Part shown: piece by piece, positions 6,012 through 10,450 of the stretch
Position numbering within the stretch: the first letter of the stretch is position 1
How the letters are laid out: the number at the start of each line of letters is the position of its first letter
Source of the DNA: CAZMCT01 sp964564785
GTDB lineage: Bacteria; Planctomycetota; Phycisphaerae; UBA1845; Fen-1342
Reading direction: 5' to 3'
Assembly: GCA_964564785.1 (NCBI GenBank)
Contig: CAZMCT010000128.1
Location: forward strand, 1-10,450
Length of the DNA stretch: 10,450 nt
Notes under the pieces: generated by a model
The model's database searches: none
The model's input: only the letters and a program-made list of their open reading frames with translations
Told to the model about the DNA's origin: nothing
Position numbers and translations under genes: made by a program

Positions 6012-6695
6012 ATGTTGAGCCTGGCGCTTCCTCTGCTGCTGTTGCTGCCACAGGCGCCGCCCGTGGAGGTCGGCGCGGGTCCCGAACCCGCGCGGCATCC
6101 CGTTTCGTGGGAGCTGGAGTTCCGGTTTCTGGACCCCAAGCGGATCGAGGTGCAGCTTCCGGGAAGCAGCCGGCCCGATGCATATTGGTACATGGTCTAC
6201 ACGGTGAGTAACCCGAGCACGCGGGCGCGGCGGTTCTTCCCGATGTTCCAGATTGTGACGGACGATCTGAAAGTCTACGACACGGACATGGGGATCAGCC
6301 CCCTGGTGTTCGACGCAATCCGGGATCGGCACAAGATCATGTATCCGTACCTGGTCCCGCCGACGAAGGCGTATGGGACGTTGCTCTCGGGCGATGACTA
6401 CGCCCGCGAGTCCGTCGCAATCTGGCGCGACATCGATCTAAACTCCAACGGATTCGTGGTTTACGTCACTGGTCTTTGCGGGGAGACGCGCTTCGTGCGA
6501 AACCCTGGGTACGATCCCGACCGGCCCGAGACGGAGACCATCGAAACCCCCGCCGGGCCCCGCGAAGTGACCGCGAACCCCAAGTATTTCACCCTTCGAA
6601 AGACGCTCGAGATCCGCTATAATCTGCCCGGCTCCCCTGCGGCCCGCGGCGCCGTGGTGCCCGAACGGGGCCACACGCGTTGGATCATGCGTTGA
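6012..6695 (+). CDS. Small exported protein of unknown function
   Basis: A 227-residue protein I do not recognise. The ATG at 6012 is preferred over the adjacent GTG at 6009 because AGGAG (6001-6005) sits 6 bases before it. That ribosome binding site overlaps the stop codon of the HEAT-protein gene, so the two are probably translationally coupled. The N-terminus LSLALPLLLLLPQAPP is a hydrophobic export-type stretch but lacks the usual positive charge. The mature part alternates short hydrophobic and polar stretches (YMVYTVSNPSTRARRFFPMFQIVTDD; GFVVYVTG), which suggests a beta-rich fold; Cys occurs once. The tail is basic. Coupling to an exported HEAT protein suggests the two work together in the same compartment. 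Its last 80 bases also contain the candidate rpmA promoter. Confidence 0.75.
   Translation: MLSLALPLLLLLPQAPPVEVGAGPEPARHPVSWELEFRFLDPKRIEVQLPGSSRPDAYWYMVYTVSNPSTRARRFFPMFQIVTDDLKVYDTDMGISPLVFDAIRDRHKIMYPYLVPPTKAYGTLLSGDDYARESVAIWRDIDLNSNGFVVYVTGLCGETRFVRNPGYDPDRPETETIETPAGPREVTANPKYFTLRKTLEIRYNLPGSPAARGAVVPERGHTRWIMR
6595..6623 (+). promoter_or_regulatory. Candidate rpmA promoter inside the preceding gene
   Basis: A perfect TATAAT (6618-6623) is preceded by TTCGAA (6595-6600) with a 17-base spacer. It lies within the coding end of the upstream gene and would give a leader of about 135 bases before rpmA. The -10 is convincing in GC-rich DNA; the -35 is weak. Confidence 0.5.
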
Positions 6696-6708
6696 AACGA
6701 CCGGGAGC

Positions 6709-6740
6709 GCGGCCGACGACCAGAGGGCATGGCCGCTTTT
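6709..6740 (+). terminator. Weak hairpin plus T-run before rpmA
   Basis: GCGGCC (6709-6714) pairs with GGCCGC (6731-6736), immediately followed by TTTT. The stem has 6 bp and a long 16-base loop. It could end transcription of the upstream unit or act as an attenuator in the rpmA leader; the short stem keeps confidence low. Confidence 0.25.
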
Positions 6741-6764
6741 CCTCCAGGCTAAACGGAAGCAGCG

Positions 6765-7016
6765 ATGGCACATAAGAAAGGTCAGGGCTCCACCCGCAAC
6801 GGCCGCGACAGCAATCCGCAGTATCGCGGCGTCAAGCTCAGTGGCGGCCAGATGGCGAAGATCGGCAGCATCCTCGTGCGGCAGTGCGGTACGCCGTTCA
6901 TGCCCGGCAAGAACGTGGGCCGCGGCCGTGACGACACATTGTTTGCGCTTGCCGAGGGAGTGGTCCGGTTTCGGGGGCGGGTCGTGTCGATCGAACCGGT
7001 TCCGGCCCAAAACTAA
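6765..7016 (+). CDS. rpmA: Large-subunit ribosomal protein bL27
   Basis: bL27 is a 50S subunit protein whose N-terminal arm reaches towards the peptidyl transferase centre. The 83-residue product begins with the conserved MAHKKGQGSTRNGRDSN and has GSILVRQ, GKNVGRGRDDTLFAL and GVVRF, all family hallmarks; there is no N-terminal extension of the kind cleaved in Firmicutes. GGAAG (6755-6759) lies 5 bases before the ATG. In many bacteria rpmA follows rplU (bL21) and precedes obgE; here neither is a neighbour. It instead follows an exported-protein gene and is convergent with surE. Confidence 0.97.
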   Translation: MAHKKGQGSTRNGRDSNPQYRGVKLSGGQMAKIGSILVRQCGTPFMPGKNVGRGRDDTLFALAEGVVRFRGRVVSIEPVPAQN

Positions 7017-7025
7017 GCCGGGGCG

Positions 7026-7052
7026 CGTCCCCACCCGGTTGGGGAGGGGACG
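7026..7052. terminator. GC-rich hairpin between convergent rpmA and surE
   Basis: CGTCCCC (7026-7032) is the exact reverse complement of GGGGACG (7046-7052), and inner CCC/GGG pairs extend the stem around a GGTT loop. It begins 10 bases after the rpmA stop, in the gap between convergent genes, so it may end transcription in one or both directions. No T-run follows. Confidence 0.45.
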
Positions 7053-7124
7053 GGGGCGCGTGATCCTCTCGCAGTACGAGCAAGCATAGCCCAGCAAGCA
7101 GGGCGGCGTCGGCCGCGCCCGGGG

Positions 7125-7892
7125 TCAGAATGATCCCGGCCAGCTCCACTTGGCGATTTCTTTGAGCTGGTCGCGGGCGGTCAGGTTGGGCCGCAGGGGC
7201 GTAATTGTCACATAACCTTGGCGAAGGCCGGCGAGGTCGCCTTCCGGGTCGCCATCGTGCCCGGGCAGGCGTCCGTCGAGGAAGTAGACGGCCTGGCCGT
7301 CATGGTCCACTTGCCGCTCGTAGTACTCCTCCCAGTTGACCGGGGCTTGCGGGCAGCAGCGGACGCCGCGCGGCCCGCCGCGGTCGAGGGCGGGGATGTT
7401 CACGTTTAGACACATTCCCGTGGGCGGCGCGGCGGCGACGAACGTCTCAAACAGCGCGCGGGCGATGCGGCCGGCGCCGGCAAAATCCATCTCCTCGGCC
7501 AGTTCGAGCGAGAACGCGATGGCCGGGATGTTGAAGATCGCCGCCTCGAGGGCCCCGGCGACCGTGCCGCTGTAAAGCACATTCACGCCGGTGTTCGCCC
7601 CGGCATTGATGCCGCTGAGCACGAAATCGGGCCGCCGGTCGCGGAGCAGCTCCATCAGGGCGAGCTTGACGCAGTCGGCGGGTCGGCCTGCGACGCTCCA
7701 GCCGTGGAATTCGTCGTTGACGAGCAGGCGGCGGACGACCATCGGCTTGAGCACCGAGATCGCGTGGCTGGACGCCGACTGCGATGTCTCCGGCGCGACG
7801 ACATCGACGTCGCCAAGGTCGGCGACCGCGCGATACAGGGCCTGGATCCCCGGTGCCAGAATGCCGTCGTCGTTGGTGATGAGAATTCGCAC
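7125..7892 (-). CDS. surE: 5'/3'-nucleotidase SurE
   Basis: SurE is a metal-dependent cytoplasmic phosphatase that removes phosphate from nucleoside monophosphates and is linked to stationary-phase survival and nucleotide-pool control. The 255-residue product has the metal-binding NDDG (D8, D9), S39 in the ETSQSASSHAIS segment, and N96 in SGINAGANTG, followed by YSGTVAGALEA, all expected family residues; length is normal. The start is GTG at 7892, with no Shine-Dalgarno; a TACAAT lies 6 bases upstream, so the message may be leaderless. In many bacteria surE neighbours pcm or other stress genes; here it stands alone, convergent with rpmA and downstream of the diguanylate cyclase gene. Confidence 0.96.
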   Translation of the reverse strand: MRILITNDDGILAPGIQALYRAVADLGDVDVVAPETSQSASSHAISVLKPMVVRRLLVNDEFHGWSVAGRPADCVKLALMELLRDRRPDFVLSGINAGANTGVNVLYSGTVAGALEAAIFNIPAIAFSLELAEEMDFAGAGRIARALFETFVAAAPPTGMCLNVNIPALDRGGPRGVRCCPQAPVNWEEYYERQVDHDGQAVYFLDGRLPGHDGDPEGDLAGLRQGYVTITPLRPNLTARDQLKEIAKWSWPGSF

Positions 7893-7898
7893 CGGGGG

Positions 7899-7904
7899 AT
7901 TGTA
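7899..7904 (-). promoter_or_regulatory. Candidate surE -10 element, leaderless spacing
   Basis: TACAAT on the minus strand (5 of 6 consensus bases) ends 6 bases before the GTG start. Transcription would begin at or beside the start codon. No good -35 is visible; the bases at the expected place belong to the adjacent hairpin repeat. Confidence 0.45.
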
Positions 7905-7923
7905 CGACGGGCCGCGCGCGTGG

Positions 7924-7993
7924 CACAGCCGCCCTCGGCTGTGTTCCCCACGAGCGCGTGTGGCGCTGTTGGCCGACGGTCTGTGTGCCCGTC
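7924..7993. repeat. Cluster of three hairpins, REP-like
   Basis: Three perfect stem-loops in a row fill most of the gap between surE and the cyclase gene: CACAGCCG/CGGCTGTG (7924-7931 and 7936-7943, loop CCCT), AGCGC/GCGCT (7953-7957 and 7963-7967, loop GTGTG), and GACGG/CCGTC (7975-7979 and 7989-7993). There is no T-run. From memory the first hairpin resembles a dispersed palindromic repeat seen many times in planctomycete-like genomes; only one copy is in this window. It could also end transcription of the cyclase gene. Confidence 0.55.
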
Positions 7994-7995
7994 AG

Positions 7996-9012
7996 CTATC
8001 GCATGGCCGCGCCGCATTCGGTCGCGAACGGCCGGCCGCCGCCCTCGTCGAACAGCCAGGTCTGATTGCGGCCGTGCGCCTTGGCCTGGTACAGCATCGC
8101 ATCGGCGTCGCGGAGCATGACCTCGGTCGACGCGGCGCATGACCCGCGGCCGGCGACGCCGCAAGAGATGGTGACGGGGATGGCGAATTCGGCGCATCGG
8201 ATCGGCCGGGCGGCGATGGTGTGGCGGAGCCGCTCGGCCACTTCGGCCGCCGGCTCGAGCGCGGTCGCCGGGAGGACGATCAGGAACTCCTCGCCGCCGA
8301 AGCGGCCACACAGTTCGGGCCGGGTGACGTTCTCACGGATCGCGCCGGCGACCGACTGAAGGACCTCGTCGCCGGCGGCGTGGCCATAGGTGTCGTTGAC
8401 GCGCTTGAAGTGATCGATGTCGATCATGATGCAACTCAGGTCGCCGCCGACGCTCATGGTCGACCAGATCTCGTCGAGCCGGGCGAAAAGGGCCCGGCGG
8501 TTGGCCAGTTGCGTGAGGGTGTCGGTGTTCGCGAGCCGGTCGAGCCGCGCGGCCAGCACGGCCATCTCGGCGTTGACTTTCTGGAGCTCGACGGTGCGAT
8601 GGAACAGTTCCTCCTGCAACCGCAGCATGCGCTCGCCGACCTGGATGCGGGCCAGGAATTCGCGGGCATGGAAGGGCTTCGTCAGGTAATCGTTGGCGCC
8701 GGCTTCCAGCCCCTCGACGACTTTGTCCTTTTCGTGGTGTGCCGTGACCAGGATGATGTAGACGTTGGTAAGGGCTTGAATCCGCTCGAGCTCACGCACC
8801 GCACGGCACAGGCCCAGCCCGTCCAAACCGGGCATGTCGAGGTCGGTCACGACGATCTTCGCGCCGAGCTCGGTGATCGGACGCAGAGCTTCTTGGCCGT
8901 TGGCGCACGTCCGGACTTCGTAACCGGCGCGCTCCAGCCGCCGTTGCAGCAGCTGTTGAGCCGCAGGGTCGTCGTCGACGACGATAATGCGGCGTCGGTC
9001 GGACTCGGTCAT
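7996..9012 (-). CDS. Receiver-GGDEF response regulator, diguanylate cyclase
   Basis: A 338-residue single-component output protein predicted to make cyclic di-GMP from two GTP when its receiver is phosphorylated by an unidentified histidine kinase. The receiver (about 9-118) is intact: D13-D15 acidic cluster, phospho-acceptor D57 in VVTDLDMPG, T90 and K112 in LTKPF. A helical linker (about 120-160), likely a coiled coil, joins the GGDEF domain, which starts at TDTLTQLANRR and carries IDIDHFKRVND and the active motif GGEEF (239-243). The inhibitory RxxD site expected before it reads T230-R-P-E233, so product inhibition is probably lost. The ATG at 9012 is chosen because AGGAAA lies a few bases upstream and the receiver begins directly; an upstream in-frame start exists at 9054. 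The layout is WspR-like. Confidence 0.95.
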   Translation of the reverse strand: MTESDRRRIIVVDDDPAAQQLLQRRLERAGYEVRTCANGQEALRPITELGAKIVVTDLDMPGLDGLGLCRAVRELERIQALTNVYIILVTAHHEKDKVVEGLEAGANDYLTKPFHAREFLARIQVGERMLRLQEELFHRTVELQKVNAEMAVLAARLDRLANTDTLTQLANRRALFARLDEIWSTMSVGGDLSCIMIDIDHFKRVNDTYGHAAGDEVLQSVAGAIRENVTRPELCGRFGGEEFLIVLPATALEPAAEVAERLRHTIAARPIRCAEFAIPVTISCGVAGRGSCAASTEVMLRDADAMLYQAKAHGRNQTWLFDEGGGRPFATECGAAMR

Positions 9013-9131
9013 GAGTTTCCTGCGCTGGGCGACGAGGATCAATCCGCTTCTCACTCAATCGTCAGAATCCGGTCCGGGGCCGACTCGCGGGCGTCGGTGG
9101 ACGGAAACGTGTCTCGCCCGGTAAAAGAAGG

Positions 9132-9148
9132 GCACGGGTCCGCCGTGC
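9132..9148 (+). other. Short stem-loop in the priA upstream region
   Basis: GCACGG (9132-9137) pairs with CCGTGC (9143-9148) around a 5-base loop; GGCACGG (9131-9137) can instead pair with CCGTGCC (9163-9169). The two pairings are mutually exclusive. In DNA this GC-rich they may be chance. The remainder of the 9013-9244 gap between the divergent cyclase gene and priA shows no clear promoter to me. Confidence 0.25.
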
Positions 9149-9244
9149 GACGCATCCGCCGCCGTGCCGGCGCGTCCGGCGACCCGCGCGAGCTTGCCCG
9201 TGTGCGCCAGGGCCCGATCATCCTCGCCGCGACAGCTCTGGCTG

Positions 9245-10450
9245 GTGCCCCACCCCGGAGAAAGCGGGCGGCAGCACGTCGCCGACGTCGCGGTGGACGT
9301 CCCGCTCGCCGGACTGCAAGCCTATGCCGTCCCCGCCGACCTGCTGGGCCGCGCCGGCCCCGGCGCCGTCGTGCGGGTCCCCTTCGGCCGCAGCGACCGC
9401 GTCGTGGACGGCCTCTGCATCCGTGTGACGGAGCGGCCGTGGGACCAGTCCTGCCGGCCGATCCTCGAGGTTCAGCCCGGTCCGGCCTGGCTGACGGGCC
9501 CGCTGCTGGAACTCGGGCTGTGGGTCAGCGAGTACTACGTTTGCTCGGCTTGGCGGACGTTTGCGGCCGTGCTGCCGATCGCGCTGCGCGCGGCCCCGCT
9601 GCGAAAGGTCCGGCTATTGCGGGCGACCGGCGCGGCTGTGCCGGGCGATTTGGCGCCGAAGCAGGCGGCGGTGCTGGCGGCGCTGGCCGGCGGGGAGCGG
9701 GCGCGCTCCGAGGTGCTGGCGGAGGTTGGCGGGGGACCGGCGTTGCTGCGGACGCTGCGGAAGCGCGGGCTGATCGAGACGGTCGTTGCATGGCGGCCGT
9801 GTCCACGGGAGCCCTTCCCGCGGACGGCGGTGCCCGCGAGTGCCGAAGACGCGTTCGAGCTGACGGCGGGGCAGCGTGCGGCGCTGGGGGAAATCGTGGG
9901 CGGGCTGGATGCGGGGTTCGGCGTCTTTCTGCTGTTCGGCGTGCCGGGCAGCGGAAAAACCGAGGTGTACGTGCGGGCGATCCGCGCGGTGCTGGGCCGC
10001 GGACGGCAGGCGATCCTGCTGATTCCCGAGATCGCGCTGGCGACGCAGATCGTGGAGCGGCTGGCGCGGCGTTTCGAGCGCGTGGCCGTGCTGCACAGCC
10101 AGCTTCCGCCGCGGCGGCGGCAGGACACGCTGGCGGCGATCGCGGCCGGCGAAGTGGACGTGGTGATCGGGACGCGGACGGCGGTGTTCGCGCCGTGTCC
10201 GCGGCTGGGGCTGATGGTCGTGGACGAGGAGCAGGAGGGGAGCTTCAAGAACCTCGCGGCCCCGTACTACCACGCTCGCGACGTGGCGATCAAGCGCGGG
10301 CAGCTCGAGGGGGTGCCGGTGGTGCTGGGCTCGGCCACGCCGGCGCTGGAGACGTGGCACAACGCGCTGCACCTGGGGCACTATCGCCTGCTGCGGCTGC
10401 CCGAGCGGGTGCCGGGCGCGGAGCCGCCGGAGGTCCGCACCGCGGTGCAC
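9245..10450 (+). CDS. priA: Primosomal replication restart helicase PriA, 3' part beyond the window
   Basis: PriA recognises stalled or recombined replication forks, unwinds DNA 3' to 5' and starts reloading of the replicative helicase. About 402 codons are visible of a usual 700-plus. The N-terminal DNA-binding part matches the family (VADVAVDVPLAGLQAY; GAVVRVPFGR), followed by the helicase core: Walker A GVPGSGKTEVYVRAI (near 9938-9980), LLIPEIALATQI, HSQLPP, GTRTAVFAP, a DEEQ box in VVDEEQEGSFKN (near 10216-10250), and LGSATPALET. The usual box in the family is DEEH. The start is uncertain: homology puts it near 9272, where there is no start codon. GTG at 9245 is the closest; GTG at 9200 and TTG at 9194 are alternatives, and none has a good ribosome binding site. 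The frame is open back to 9125. The zinc-binding and C-terminal helicase parts lie outside. Confidence 0.93.
   Translation, partial: MPHPGESGRQHVADVAVDVPLAGLQAYAVPADLLGRAGPGAVVRVPFGRSDRVVDGLCIRVTERPWDQSCRPILEVQPGPAWLTGPLLELGLWVSEYYVCSAWRTFAAVLPIALRAAPLRKVRLLRATGAAVPGDLAPKQAAVLAALAGGERARSEVLAEVGGGPALLRTLRKRGLIETVVAWRPCPREPFPRTAVPASAEDAFELTAGQRAALGEIVGGLDAGFGVFLLFGVPGSGKTEVYVRAIRAVLGRGRQAILLIPEIALATQIVERLARRFERVAVLHSQLPPRRRQDTLAAIAAGEVDVVIGTRTAVFAPCPRLGLMVVDEEQEGSFKNLAAPYYHARDVAIKRGQLEGVPVVLGSATPALETWHNALHLGHYRLLRLPERVPGAEPPEVRTAVH

Noticed and set aside
7101..7120. GGGCGG/CCGCCC-like palindrome as a surE terminator
   Set aside because: The stem is interrupted and has no T-run; the hairpin at 7026-7052 is more convincing.
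9535..10450. Long minus-strand open frames opposite the right end
   Set aside because: They are antisense to priA, whose plus-strand frame shows all helicase motifs; the minus translations have no recognisable motif.
1..10450. CRISPR array, tRNA or rRNA genes, or a classical insertion sequence
   Set aside because: I saw no regularly spaced identical repeats, no cloverleaf candidate I could support, no rRNA-like stretch and no transposase.

Overview
The window is a strongly GC-rich bacterial chromosome segment made mostly of housekeeping genes. I place it tentatively in the Planctomycetota. The reasons are high GC, a large secreted HEAT-repeat protein with an embedded receiver-like fold of a type I associate from memory with planctomycetes, and dispersed repeats of styles I remember from such genomes (a CTCTGCG-type repeat and a CACAGCCG/CGGCTGTG hairpin). 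None of these is diagnostic and no database was searched.

Layout. On the minus strand at the left lie scpA (chromosome condensation, cut by the window edge), a GxxExxY-family nuclease-like gene, and trpS (tryptophanyl-tRNA synthetase). Divergent from trpS is a BtpA/SgcQ-family TIM-barrel gene. Next comes a plus-strand unit with a consensus sigma-70-type promoter and a leader holding two hairpins; it encodes an exported HEAT-repeat protein with a degenerate receiver domain and a small exported protein of unknown function, probably translationally coupled. rpmA (ribosomal protein bL27) follows, with its own candidate promoter inside the end of the preceding gene. Convergent to it on the minus strand are surE (nucleotidase) and a receiver-GGDEF diguanylate cyclase gene, separated by a cluster of three hairpins. 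priA (replication restart helicase) starts near the right end, divergent from the cyclase gene, and is cut by the window edge.

The most notable structure is at 711-1217. The GxxExxY gene sits between two imperfect 40-bp inverted repeats (33 of 40 positions identical) and the block is wedged between trpS and scpA. One repeat contains the trpS stop codon; the other ends 4 bp before the scpA start. This looks like a compact cassette that landed in a trpS-scpA operon. The second point of interest is the exported HEAT protein, whose receiver-like domain lacks the usual phosphorylation residues.

No rRNA, tRNA, CRISPR array or classical transposase gene was recognised. No stretch over 300 bases lacks a gene. 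The longest gaps (2183-2438, 3246-3428 and 9013-9244) hold candidate promoters or hairpins, described below.
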